The notes under the pieces were generated by a model. It worked only from the letters and a program-made list of their open reading frames with translations, was not told the DNA's origin and did not search any database. Shown piece by piece: positions 54,316 through 62,550 of a stretch of 64,000 bases of DNA. The number at the start of each line of letters is the position of its first letter. The first letter of the stretch is position 1. Both the position numbers and the translations under genes were made by a program. Source of the DNA: Streptomyces violaceusniger (lineage in GTDB: Bacteria; Actinomycetota; Actinomycetes; Streptomycetales; Streptomycetaceae); the NCBI GenBank assembly GCA_005405945.1, contig BJHW01000001.1, forward strand, positions 868,001 through 932,000, read 5' to 3'.

Positions 54316-55207
54316 GGCAGTGTATTCAAATGATCTTGAGTGGTGGATCATGGTCGGGTGATACGTCGCCATGAACTGTCCGATGCCGAATGGGAGTTCG
54401 TCCGGCCGTTGCTGCCCGTGTCGTCGCGTGGGCGCAAGCGGCTGGACGACCGCAGGGTCCTCAACGGGATCGTGTGGAAGTTCCGTACAGGCACGGCCTG
54501 GCGGGACGTGCCCGAGCGGTACGGGCCGTGGGCCACGCTGCACACCCGTTTTCGCCGGTGGGCGGCGGACGGCACGTTCGAGCGGATGCTCCGCGCCGCC
54601 CAGGTCCGGGCGGACGCCGCCGGGGACATCGACTGGCTTGTGTCGGTCGACTCCACGATCGTCCGCGCCCACCAGCATGCCGCCGGCGCCCGAAAAGGGG
54701 GCTCCGCAACCCGGCGCTCGGACGCTCCCGAGGCGGCCTGACCAGCAAGATTCACCTGGCCTGCGACGGCGCCGGCCGCCCGCTCGCCTTCACCGTCACG
54801 GGCGGCAACACCAACGACTGCACCCAGTTCATCGCCGTGATGGAGGCGATCCGGGTGCCCAGGATGGGTCCGGGACGGCCCCGGGTGCGGCCCTCACACG
54901 TCCTGGGCGACAAGGGCTACAGCTCCAGGGCGATCCGAAGCTGGCTGCGTCGGCGCGGGATCAGCCACACCATTCCCGAGCGAGCCGACCAGGTCCGCAA
55001 CCGGTTGAACCGCGGCAGCCGTGGTGGACGGCCCCCGGCCTTCGACCGCGACGCCTACAAGCGGCGCAACGTGGTGGAACGGTGCTTCAACAAGCTGAAG
55101 CAGTGGCGCGGCATCGCCACCCGGTACGACAAGACCACCGAGTCCTACCAAGCAGCAGTCACCCTCGCAGCCCTGCTGATGTGGGCGTGACATTTGACGA
55201 CAGAACC
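54316..55207 (+). mobile_element. IS5-family (IS427-group-like) insertion sequence, copy 2
   Basis: An 892-bp element with the same ends as copy 1 (GGCAGTG and GGTTCTG), TA at both flanks within CTAG. All its encoded proteins are identical to those of copy 1, so the copies moved recently or are kept identical by recombination. Copy 1 lies in reverse orientation 47 kb away. It is inserted between the hypothetical gene and the hxlR-type regulator. Confidence 0.92.
54340..55190 (+). CDS. IS5-family transposase made by -1 frameshifting (copy 2)
   Basis: Identical to copy 1. The first frame spans 54340-54741 and the second, in the -1 frame, ends at 55190. The switch probably occurs in the CGA-AAA-GGG-GGC codons at 54691-54702, where AAA can slip back one base. 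The fused product carries the three catalytic residues (Asp in SVDSTI, Asp in LGDKGYSS, Glu in VVERCFN). Confidence 0.87.
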
Positions 55208-55339
55208 TAGTGGCAGGACTTGGCTTGAGCACACAACCCACGCACCCGCGGCACAGCCGTGAAGGACCGGCGTTCCTAGTAGCATTGCAGGACTACTTTT
55301 ACTTCGAGACTACTACGGGACCACCGAAGAGGAGAAGCC

Positions 55340-55801
55340 GTGTCCGACCATGGGAGCCGCGTCACCTTCCAGCACGGCCAGGAGTTCCTGGCCGCGATCT
55401 CCGAGCGCTGGAACTACCAGATCCTTCGGGAGGTGTTCTTCGGCGTCGGCCGGTTCGGCGAGCTCAAGCGGGCCCTGGGCATCTCGGCGAACATCCTCAC
55501 CGCGCGACTGAACAGCCTGACCGAACTGGGTCTGCTCACCAGGCGGGCCTACCGCCCGGACAAGCCGTGGTACGAGTACGAGCTCACCGACAGCGCCCGC
55601 GAGCTCGTCGTCCCCGCCATCGCGGCCATCACGCGCTGGGCCGAGAGTCATGCGACCGACGATGACGTCACACATCACCCACTGATGCACACGGTGTGCG
55701 GCAAGCCGACCAATCCGTACCTCGCGTGCAGCAGCTGCCATCAGCCGGTCGAGGCCACGACGCTGCGGCCGGTGCCCGCCGAGGAAGGAGGCACCCGCTG
55801 A
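55340..55801 (+). CDS. HxlR family transcriptional regulator
   Basis: 153 residues from GTG 55340 with GAGGAG eight bases upstream. The HxlR winged helix is clear: FLAAISERWNYQILREVFFG, VGRFGELKRALGISANILTA and RLNSLTELGLLTRRAYRPDK with YELTDSARELV. The C-terminal tail carries CGKPTNPYLACSSC, a possible zinc or redox site not found in all members. CTAGTAGC-type repeats lie on both sides of the gene, so it probably represses itself and the hydrolase operon at 55906. Confidence 0.88.
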   Translation: MSDHGSRVTFQHGQEFLAAISERWNYQILREVFFGVGRFGELKRALGISANILTARLNSLTELGLLTRRAYRPDKPWYEYELTDSARELVVPAIAAITRWAESHATDDDVTHHPLMHTVCGKPTNPYLACSSCHQPVEATTLRPVPAEEGGTR

Positions 55802-55845
55802 CCCCTCGCTCCGGGGGCGACCGAGGAGACTAGTAGCGTTTTGGA

Positions 55846-55868
55846 ACTAGTAGCAGTACGCTACTAGT
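55846..55868. promoter_or_regulatory. HxlR-type operator palindrome
   Basis: ACTAGTAGC and GCTACTAGT form a perfect 9-bp inverted repeat around AGTAC. A further half-site (CTAGTAGC) is at 55830 and related ones occur at 55276 and in the stretch to 55316 upstream of hxlR. The site is just before the ATG of the hydrolase gene at 55906. Confidence 0.7.
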
Positions 55869-55905
55869 GACTTGAACGTCCCCTCGGTCACGGAGAGGAC
55901 TGATC

Positions 55906-56754
55906 ATGAGCACCAACTGGCTCGAAGGGGTCACCGAGAAGCTGATCCCGACCTCACTCGGCCTGATCAATGTGCGCGTCGGCGGCCGTCCCGACGGCCC
56001 GGCCATGGTGTGCTGGCCCAGCCTGATGATGGACGGCACCATGTGGCGGTACCAGTACGAGCACTTCGCCCCGACCCACCGCGTCGTGCTCATCGACAGC
56101 CCCGGACACGGCAAGTCCGACGCGCTACGCAAGATCATCGACCTCAAGGACTCCTCCGACGCGCTCGCCGAGATCCTCGACGCGCTCGACATCGACACCT
56201 GCGTCCTGGTGGGCAACAGCTGGGGCGGCATGCTCGCCGGGGTCTTCCCGGCCTACTATCCGCAGCGGACCGCGGCGGCGATCGGCATCAACTGCACCGC
56301 CTCCCTGCCCACCATGTTCGAGAGCGTCTGGGCCACCGCGCTGTCCACGTTCCTCTCGCTGCACGCGAAGATGCCCCCACTGGCCGCCCGCGCGGCTCGC
56401 GCCGCGTTCGCCGGCCCCACCGCCGAGGCCACCAACCCCGAGTTCGTGGAGTTCACCAAGTTCGTGCTGCGGAACGACCCGAAGTCGGTGGCATGGGCGC
56501 TGCGCTCCATCCTCATCGGCCGCAAGGACGAGCACCGCCGCCTGAACACCATCAGGAACGTGCCCGTCCTGATCATCGCCGGCGAGGAGGACAGCCAGTT
56601 CCCCGTCCACGTGGTGCGGAAGATGGCCGACGCCATTGAGGACAGCACCTTCCGCTTGCTGCAACACACCGCCCACCTCGCCGCCCGCGAGAACCCCGAC
56701 GCCGTCAACGCCGAGATCGACGCCTTCCTCGCCGCCCTGCCCGCAGCGGCCTGA
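55906..56754 (+). CDS. Alpha/beta-fold hydrolase
   Basis: 282 residues from ATG 55906. The alpha/beta hydrolase core has HRVVLIDSPGHGKSD, the nucleophile elbow LVGNSWGGMLAG, the acid in LIIAGEEDSQFPV and the His in LLQHTAHLAARENPDAVNAE. The oxyanion region CWPSLMMDGTMWRYQ is typical of esterase or C-C hydrolase types. The HxlR operator lies directly before it, and the SnoaL-like gene follows after 16 bases. Confidence 0.9.
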   Translation: MSTNWLEGVTEKLIPTSLGLINVRVGGRPDGPAMVCWPSLMMDGTMWRYQYEHFAPTHRVVLIDSPGHGKSDALRKIIDLKDSSDALAEILDALDIDTCVLVGNSWGGMLAGVFPAYYPQRTAAAIGINCTASLPTMFESVWATALSTFLSLHAKMPPLAARAARAAFAGPTAEATNPEFVEFTKFVLRNDPKSVAWALRSILIGRKDEHRRLNTIRNVPVLIIAGEEDSQFPVHVVRKMADAIEDSTFRLLQHTAHLAARENPDAVNAEIDAFLAALPAAA

Positions 56755-56770
56755 CCAGGAGACCACCACC

Positions 56771-57169
56771 ATGACAAACACGGCACAAGCGACATCGGTG
56801 CCCGACTGGGTCCTGAAGTTCATGGACGCCATCGACACCCTGGAGTTCGACGAGGGCTTCGCGCCGCTGACCGAGGACACCGACATGTTCTTCGGCACCG
56901 CGCACATCCACGGCGTCGAGGCCATCAAGGCGTTCTTCGTCAAGATCGACGCGCCGCTGATCATCACCCACGAGGTCCTGGAGTTCTGGACCGCAGGCGG
57001 CGGCGTCCGCCTGTTGCGCGGCGAGGCGACCATGGCCAAGAAGAGTGAGCCGGACCGGGTCGTGCGAGCCCCGTTCACGCACATCTTCTACCTCGACCAG
57101 GAGGACCCGGTTCGCGTCCGGACCCTGCGCATCACCGCGGGCCCGCTTCAGACCGACGCCGTGATGTGA
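56771..57169 (+). CDS. SnoaL/NTF2-like small protein
   Basis: 132 residues from ATG 56771. It has the cone-shaped NTF2-like fold pattern: DWVLKFMDAIDTLEFDEGFA, EDTDMFFGTAHIHGVEAIKA, FFVKIDAPLIITHEVLEFWT and ITAGPLQTDAVM. Members act as small isomerases, cyclases, dehydratases or hydrolases, or bind a ligand only. It is in one operon with the alpha/beta hydrolase, so it probably works on the same compound. Confidence 0.78.
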   Translation: MTNTAQATSVPDWVLKFMDAIDTLEFDEGFAPLTEDTDMFFGTAHIHGVEAIKAFFVKIDAPLIITHEVLEFWTAGGGVRLLRGEATMAKKSEPDRVVRAPFTHIFYLDQEDPVRVRTLRITAGPLQTDAVM

Positions 57170-57270
57170 CGTCCGCCGGGGGCGGCCACCGCCCCCGGCG
57201 GAGCAGCCGGTTGCCGCCCACGCGCGGCGCCCACCCCCATCGACGCCCCGCCGCTCCACGGCACACATCC

Positions 57271-57320
57271 GCATGCTTGCCATTGTCTTCGCATGCTTAT
57301 ATTTTGCCAGCATGCTTATG
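57271..57320. promoter_or_regulatory. Triple GCATGCTT operator upstream of the Ldh operon
   Basis: GCATGCTT-type boxes begin at 57271, 57291 and 57310, with spacings of 20 and 19. A TATATTTT stretch between the second and third could be the -10 element. The same three-box arrangement with the same 20/19 spacing occurs at 63712, 63732 and 63751, next to the MarR gene. This points to one regulator for both promoters. Confidence 0.75.
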
Positions 57321-57361
57321 AACGGGCGAATGTCAAGCTTCCTCACTGCGGAGGTCGGCCC

Positions 57362-58354
57362 ATGACGGCCCTGTCCCTGCCCGACGCCCGCGCACTCGTC
57401 ATGGCGGCGATGACCGCCTGCGGGCATTCCGCCGGGGCCGCCGAGACCATCGCCGATCATCTGCTCGACTGCGAACTGCGCGGGCTGTCCTTCGGCGGTC
57501 TCGCCCGCGCGCTGTCCATCGCGGAGCGCATGCGCACAACCGAGGCGCCGCCGCGGCCGCTCCAGGTCGTCTCCGAGACGCCGGTGTCCGCCACCGTGGA
57601 CGGCGGCGACCAGGTCGGCTACCTGGTCGGCATGCATGCGCTGCGGCTGGCCATGGCGAAGGCCCGCGCCCAGGGAGTCGCGGTCGTCGGCGCGCGCAAC
57701 ACCTGGTACACCGGGATGTTCTCGTACTACCTGGAGAAAGCCGCGGTGGCCGGGCTCGCCGGGATGATCGCGGGCAGCGGACCGGCGGTGGTGGCCCCGC
57801 ACGGCGGCACCGAAGCCCGGTTCGGCACCAACCCGATCGCTTTCGGGGTCCCGGCCACCCCGACTCCGATCATCTGGGACATCGGTACCTCCGCAGTGAT
57901 GTACGGGGAGGTGCGGCTGAAGGCGCGGCTCGGAGAGAAGCTGGCGCCCGGCCAGGCCTACGACGCGACCGGGACCCCGACACTCGACCCGGCCGCCGCG
58001 CTCGAGGGCGCGTTCGGTGTGTGGGGTGCCCACAAGGGTTCCGGGCTCGCCCTGGTCGTCCAGCTGCTCGGCATGATGACCGGCGCGGCCGCCGACCCGC
58101 CGGGCGTTTCGGACTGCGGCTTCTTCGTCGTGCTGTTCGATCCCGGCGTGCTCACCGACCGGGACGACTATCGACAGCGGGTCGCGGCATTCGCCGAATC
58201 GGTCCGCGCCACCCGTCCCATCGAGGACGGCCACGCGGTCCGGATGCCGTTCGACCGCTCGGCGGCCCGCCGGAACGAGACGCTCCGGCGCGGTGCCATC
58301 GATGTACCCGAAGCGGTGGTGGCGGCCCTGCGCGCGGAGGCCGTAAGTGGCTGA
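57362..58354 (+). CDS. Ldh-family NAD(P)-dependent dehydrogenase (malate/L-lactate type)
   Basis: 330 residues from ATG 57362 with GGAGG eight bases upstream. The family pattern is present: ELRGLSFGGLARALSIAERM, GYLVGMHALRLAMAKARAQG, VAVVGARNTWYTGMFSYYLE, GGTEARFGTNPIAFGVPATP and GAHKGSGLALVVQLLGMMTG. The usual S/T-R-G-H near the catalytic His reads RGLSFGG, so the proton-relay His of this family is not obvious. It would reduce or oxidise a 2-hydroxy or imino acid. It is the first gene of the MarR-controlled operon. Confidence 0.87.
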   Translation: MTALSLPDARALVMAAMTACGHSAGAAETIADHLLDCELRGLSFGGLARALSIAERMRTTEAPPRPLQVVSETPVSATVDGGDQVGYLVGMHALRLAMAKARAQGVAVVGARNTWYTGMFSYYLEKAAVAGLAGMIAGSGPAVVAPHGGTEARFGTNPIAFGVPATPTPIIWDIGTSAVMYGEVRLKARLGEKLAPGQAYDATGTPTLDPAAALEGAFGVWGAHKGSGLALVVQLLGMMTGAAADPPGVSDCGFFVVLFDPGVLTDRDDYRQRVAAFAESVRATRPIEDGHAVRMPFDRSAARRNETLRRGAIDVPEAVVAALRAEAVSG

Positions 58355-58847
58355 GGACCCCGACGCCTTCGCAGTCGAGCCCTCTCCGTCCGGCCGGTTC
58401 CTGTGCGGCGGCTGCGCTCCGCACGACGCCTGCCGTCTGGGCGTCGAGATCGCCGATGCGCGGGACGACGCGGTGCGGTTCGAGGTCGTCTGCCCACCGT
58501 TCTGGCACGGCGGACCCGGCGTCGCGCACGGTGGCTGGATCGCCGCGGTGTTCGACGACGCGCTCAACGTGGTCGCACTGCGGATCGAACCGCGACTGGT
58601 CACAAAGTCACTGACGGTCTCCTATCTCCGCCCGGTCCCGGTCGGGCGGCCCGTGGAGGTCTCCGCGCGGATCGATCGGCACGCCGGCAGGCAGTGGGAG
58701 GTCTCCGCCGAAATGACGCTCGCCGACACCGCGCTGGCCACCGCCCGGGCCGAGCTGCGGACCCGCCGACCGCTCCACTTCGCCCACCACCAGGCCCGGC
58801 TCACCCGCCCATCACCGTCCGGCAACGGACCCCGCACAGAGAGCTGA
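58347..58847 (+). CDS. PaaI-type hotdog thioesterase
   Basis: 166 residues from GTG 58347, overlapping the preceding stop by eight bases. Hotdog features are FLCGGCAPHDACRLGVEIAD, WHGGPGVAHGGWIAAVFDDA with the conserved HGG, and SLTVSYLRPVPVGRPVEVSA. The HGG-and-Asp pattern is that of PaaI acyl-CoA thioesterases. A CxxC motif (CGGCAPHDAC) near the N-terminus is unusual. It likely releases an acyl-CoA in this pathway. Confidence 0.85.
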   Translation: MAEDPDAFAVEPSPSGRFLCGGCAPHDACRLGVEIADARDDAVRFEVVCPPFWHGGPGVAHGGWIAAVFDDALNVVALRIEPRLVTKSLTVSYLRPVPVGRPVEVSARIDRHAGRQWEVSAEMTLADTALATARAELRTRRPLHFAHHQARLTRPSPSGNGPRTES

Positions 58848-58854
58848 GAACGCC

Positions 58855-59883
58855 ATGGTCGAATTCTTCACCGGGCTACAGCCCCTCCAGACCGACGAAA
58901 CCGACCCCGACCTCATGATCTCCAGGATCCAGGAACTGGACCGTTCGCAGGTCATCGACCGGATCCTCCTCGGGTACTCCTCCACCTGGCCGCACAACCA
59001 CGCCACCGCGCCGTTCGCGCTGGCGATGTCGGAGAGGTTCTCGCCGATCGTCGCCCACCGTCCGGGCGTGATGGCTCCGGTGGCCGCCGCGCGCTACTTC
59101 GCCACCCTCGACGTGCTCGCCCGGGGCAGGCTCGCCATCAACGTGGTCGTGGGCGGCTCCGACAAGGACCTGCGCCGCGAGTCGGACGACCTGTCCAAGA
59201 CCGACCGCTACCGGCGGGCGATCGAGTACCTCGACATCATCCGCCGCGCCTGGACCGAAACCGAGCCCTTCGACCACCGCGGCGAGTACTACACGGCCGA
59301 GGCGGTGAAGCTGCGGACCAAGCCGTTGCAGGGCCAGGTGCCCATCCTCATGGGCGGCGAGAGCGCCGACGCCGTGGACTTCGGCGCCCGCCACGCCGAC
59401 CTGTACATGCTGTGGGGGGAACCGCTCGCCGGCACGAAGGAACGCATCGACCGGGTCACGGCGGCGGCCGAACGCCACGGCCGTGCCATGCGCTTCTCGC
59501 TGAGCCTGCGCCTGTTCATCGGTGACACCGACGACGACGCCTGGGCCCGGGCCCGGGCCGTGGAACGGCAGATCGCCGATGCCGCCGGAACCCCGGCCTT
59601 CCTGCGCTCGTCGTCGACCGACACCTCCGTCGGGCGGCAACGGGCTCTCGCGCTCACCGACCACGAGCTGCACGACGACTGCTTCTGGACCGGGCTGACC
59701 AAGCTCCTGGGCGGCTTCGCCAACTCCCAGGCGCTCGTCGGCACCGAGGAGCGCGTGCTGGACACCCTCGGCAGGTACCGGGAGCTCGGAGTCGACGCGT
59801 TCTTGGTGACCACCGGCGCCGAAGCGGCCTGGGACCCGTCGCTGGAGGGCTTCCTGGCCCGTGCGAAGAAGGAGCTGGCATGA
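58855..59883 (+). CDS. LLM-class flavin-dependent monooxygenase (alkanesulfonate monooxygenase-like)
   Basis: 342 residues from ATG 58855. The luciferase-like barrel is clear: FALAMSERFSPIVAHRPGVM, ATLDVLARGRLAINVVVGGS, RYRRAIEYLDIIRRAWTETE, GEYYTAEAVKLRTKPLQGQV and PILMGGESADAVDFGARHAD. These enzymes use reduced FMN from a separate reductase to oxygenate sulfonates, nitriloacetates or other carbon compounds. A flavin reductase gene behind the same type of operator array begins at 63753 and is the likely partner. Confidence 0.92.
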   Translation: MVEFFTGLQPLQTDETDPDLMISRIQELDRSQVIDRILLGYSSTWPHNHATAPFALAMSERFSPIVAHRPGVMAPVAAARYFATLDVLARGRLAINVVVGGSDKDLRRESDDLSKTDRYRRAIEYLDIIRRAWTETEPFDHRGEYYTAEAVKLRTKPLQGQVPILMGGESADAVDFGARHADLYMLWGEPLAGTKERIDRVTAAAERHGRAMRFSLSLRLFIGDTDDDAWARARAVERQIADAAGTPAFLRSSSTDTSVGRQRALALTDHELHDDCFWTGLTKLLGGFANSQALVGTEERVLDTLGRYRELGVDAFLVTTGAEAAWDPSLEGFLARAKKELA

Positions 59884-61523
59884 CGGTATCCACCGCTCGG
59901 GGCAACGGCGCCCAGGGCCTGGAGGGATTCTCCGATCTCGCCGACGGCACGGTCGGCGGGCTCATCGCCGCCCGCGCAGCGCTGCACCCCGACAAACCCG
60001 CGCTCGTCTTCGAGAACAGCGAACTGACCTACGGCGCACTCGACACGGCAGTCACCGACGTGGCACGCGGTCTGATATCGGCGGGCGCCGCCCCGGGCTG
60101 CTCAGTCGGGATCCTCCTGCCCAACCGGCTCGAATACCTGCTCGCCTGGCTGGGAGCGGCCCGCGCCGGCGCCGTCGAGGTCCCGATCAACATCGCCTAC
60201 AAGGGCTCGTTCCTCGATCACGCGCTCCGCAGCACCGGCGTGCGGGTGCTGGTCACCGACGCGGCCCTGTTGGAACTCGTCGCCGACCTGCCGGGCCCAC
60301 CTCACACCCTCGAGACCGTCGTACTGCTCGACGGCGACCGCCACCGCCGCACCCCGCCCGGGGTGACGGTACTGACCTGGAACGACCTGCTCGCGGCCGG
60401 CGACCCAGCGGTGGAGCTCCCCCGCGTCGCACCGCGGGACCCGGTCGCCATCATGCTTACGTCCGGAACGACGGGACGCAGCAAAGGAGTTGTGCAGCCG
60501 CATCTGATGCCGCTGGTCGCCGCGCGCGAGTGCGCGGCACAGATGGCCACGACCGCCGATGAGCGGCTCTACACCTGCCTGCCGCTCTTCCACGGCGCCG
60601 CGCAGATCAACATATCCCTGCACGCCTTCTACGCGGGGGCGACCGTGGTCCTCGGCCGCCGGTTCAGCGCCAGCAGGTTCTGGGACGAGCTGCGCGCCCA
60701 CCGGGTCACCCAGTTCAACGCGCTCGGTTCCGTCCTGCCGATGCTCCTGGCCCAGCCCCCGTCCGACCGCGATCGCGACCACCGGGCGACGAAGGTGTTC
60801 GCCGCGCCCGCCCCACCGCAAGTACTCCATCCGTTCGAGGAGCGCTTCGGGGTACACGTCGTCGAGGGCTACGGGCTCACCGAGATCAAGAATGTTCTCT
60901 ACAACCCTCTTGGCGCCCGGAAGGTCGGCTCGCTGGGCCTGCCCACCGCCTCGTCCGTTCTGGAGATCCACGACGAGTCCGGGCACCGTGCCGCGCCCGG
61001 CCGAGCCGGGGAGATCGTGTACCGGCCCCGCCTGCCGGACATCATGTTCTCCGGCTACCACCGCGATCCCGAAGCGACGCTCGCCACCATGAAGGACCTC
61101 TGGTGGCACACCGGCGACCTGGGTTACACGGACACAGACGGCTACTTCTACTTCATCGACCGCAAAAAGGACGCGTTGCGCCGCCGCGGTGAGAACATCT
61201 CCTCCCACGAGATCGAATCGGTCCTGCTCGCCCACCCCGGCGTCGTGGCCGCCGCCGCCATCGGCACACCGTCGGAGCTGGGCGAGGACGAGGTCCTCGT
61301 CGTCGTGCAACCCGAACCCGGCCAAGAGCTGGACCTCACTGAGCTGTTCGCTCACTGCGACCGTTCGATGCCGCACTTCATGGTCCCCCGCTACTACCGC
61401 GTCGCGGACCGGCTTCCCGTCACCCCGAACGGCAAGGTGCGCAAACACCAGCTGCGTGACCAGGGCCGCACCGGAGCCTGGGATGCGTCGGCCGCCGGAT
61501 TCAAACCCACTCGCCACGCCTGA
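59880..61523 (+). CDS. Acyl-CoA synthetase, paralogue of the 12043 ligase
   Basis: 547 residues, starting ATGA over the monooxygenase stop. P-loop MLTSGTTGRSKGVVQPH, then FHGAAQINISLHAFYAGATV, EGYGLTEIKN, IMFSGYHRDPEA, WWHTGDLGYTDTDGYFYFID, RKKDALRRRGENISSHEIES and the catalytic Lys in TPNGKVRKHQL are all intact. Shared segments with the ligase at 12043 (GRRFSASRFW, the MFSGYH region, RRRGENIS) show common descent. It activates a carboxylic acid made or used in the MarR-controlled pathway. Confidence 0.92.
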   Translation: MTVSTARGNGAQGLEGFSDLADGTVGGLIAARAALHPDKPALVFENSELTYGALDTAVTDVARGLISAGAAPGCSVGILLPNRLEYLLAWLGAARAGAVEVPINIAYKGSFLDHALRSTGVRVLVTDAALLELVADLPGPPHTLETVVLLDGDRHRRTPPGVTVLTWNDLLAAGDPAVELPRVAPRDPVAIMLTSGTTGRSKGVVQPHLMPLVAARECAAQMATTADERLYTCLPLFHGAAQINISLHAFYAGATVVLGRRFSASRFWDELRAHRVTQFNALGSVLPMLLAQPPSDRDRDHRATKVFAAPAPPQVLHPFEERFGVHVVEGYGLTEIKNVLYNPLGARKVGSLGLPTASSVLEIHDESGHRAAPGRAGEIVYRPRLPDIMFSGYHRDPEATLATMKDLWWHTGDLGYTDTDGYFYFIDRKKDALRRRGENISSHEIESVLLAHPGVVAAAAIGTPSELGEDEVLVVVQPEPGQELDLTELFAHCDRSMPHFMVPRYYRVADRLPVTPNGKVRKHQLRDQGRTGAWDASAAGFKPTRHA

Positions 61524-61532
61524 GGAACCACC

Positions 61533-62468
61533 ATGTCCCTGCCCGACGGAGTGCGCATCCGTGAGATCGCGCCCCGGTTGACCTTCCAGGACCATGTGGT
61601 CCCGACCGACGTCAAGGTCGAACTCGTGCGGCGGCTGATCGATGCCGGCGTCCGCGTGTTCGAGCTGTCCTCCTTCGTCCGGCCCGATTTCGTACCGGGC
61701 CTCGCCGACGCCGCGGAGGTGTTCGCCCGCGTGCCGCGAGCGGCCGGGCTCAGCCTCGGCTGCTGCGTCGGCAATGTGCGCGGGCTCGCCCGCGCCGTCG
61801 ACGCGGGGGCCGACTCGGCGTACTTCCTGCTCTCCGCCGACGAAGAATTCGCCCGCGCCAACATCGGACGGTCCACCGCGGACTCGTTGCGCGAGCTGGA
61901 GCGCATGGCCGCGTACGCCGCGAAAGAGAACATCCTGCTCGGCACCTACCTCATCTTCGCCTGGGGCGGGCCGACCGGCCCCGCACGCACCGGCGAGGAT
62001 CTCCAGCCGCTGGCACGGCGCCTCCTCGACATCGGGGTGGAGCACTGGATCCTCGCGGACTCCTCCGGCTACGCGGCACCGCCCCAGATCCGCGGACTCG
62101 TCACCGCCGCGCTCAGGCACGTACCACCCGGGAACCTGACCGTGCAGATCCACGACGACCGCGGCATGGGCCTCGCCGCTCTGCTCCCGCTCCTCGAACT
62201 CGGCGTCCGCGCCATCGACACCTCCCTCGCCGGCAGCGGCGGCCACCCGGCGATGCCCGGCGCCCAGGGCGGGGGACTGTGCACCGAGGACGCCGTGCAG
62301 ATGCTCGAACTGTGCGGTGTGGAGACCGGTATCGATCTGCCCCGCCTCATCGAGACGGCGAACTGGCTCACCGCCGAGGTCGGCGTGGCGGGGAAGGGGT
62401 TCGTCCGGCACACCGGTCGCGTGCCGGGCAGGGCCGGCACCGGCTATCCGCTCGCCTTCACCTGGTGA
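61533..62468 (+). CDS. HMG-CoA lyase-like TIM-barrel lyase with altered active site
   Basis: 311 residues from ATG 61533. The fold follows HMGL/DRE-TIM lyases (VELVRRLIDAGVRVFELSSF, NILLGTYLIFAWGGPTGPAR, DSSGYAAPPQIRGLVTAALR, DTSLAGSGGHPAMPGAQGGG). Key sites differ. The N-terminal GPRDGLQ-type motif reads APRLTFQ, so the metal-binding Asp is Leu. The HxHD motif reads QIHD, and the catalytic Cys in GGCP is replaced by His (GGHP). It may be a different lyase or aldolase acting on a related acyl-CoA, or a changed-function member; standard HMG-CoA lyase activity is doubtful. Confidence 0.75.
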   Translation: MSLPDGVRIREIAPRLTFQDHVVPTDVKVELVRRLIDAGVRVFELSSFVRPDFVPGLADAAEVFARVPRAAGLSLGCCVGNVRGLARAVDAGADSAYFLLSADEEFARANIGRSTADSLRELERMAAYAAKENILLGTYLIFAWGGPTGPARTGEDLQPLARRLLDIGVEHWILADSSGYAAPPQIRGLVTAALRHVPPGNLTVQIHDDRGMGLAALLPLLELGVRAIDTSLAGSGGHPAMPGAQGGGLCTEDAVQMLELCGVETGIDLPRLIETANWLTAEVGVAGKGFVRHTGRVPGRAGTGYPLAFTW

Positions 62469-62550
62469 CGGCCCGGCGAGAGTCCGCGCCTGGCTCGCCA
62501 CAGCCACGTCGACCCACGCATACCGGTTCAGCACGAATCAAGAAGGGCCA

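Noticed and set aside
56705..58603. A 632-residue open frame antisense to the SnoaL-like, Ldh and thioesterase genes
   Set aside because: Opposite-strand genes have ribosome binding sites and conserved motifs; this frame has none.
60102..62534. An 810-residue open frame antisense to the acyl-CoA ligase and lyase genes
   Set aside because: Its Gly/Arg/Val-rich composition follows the GC bias of the opposite genes, which carry complete conserved motifs; it has none.
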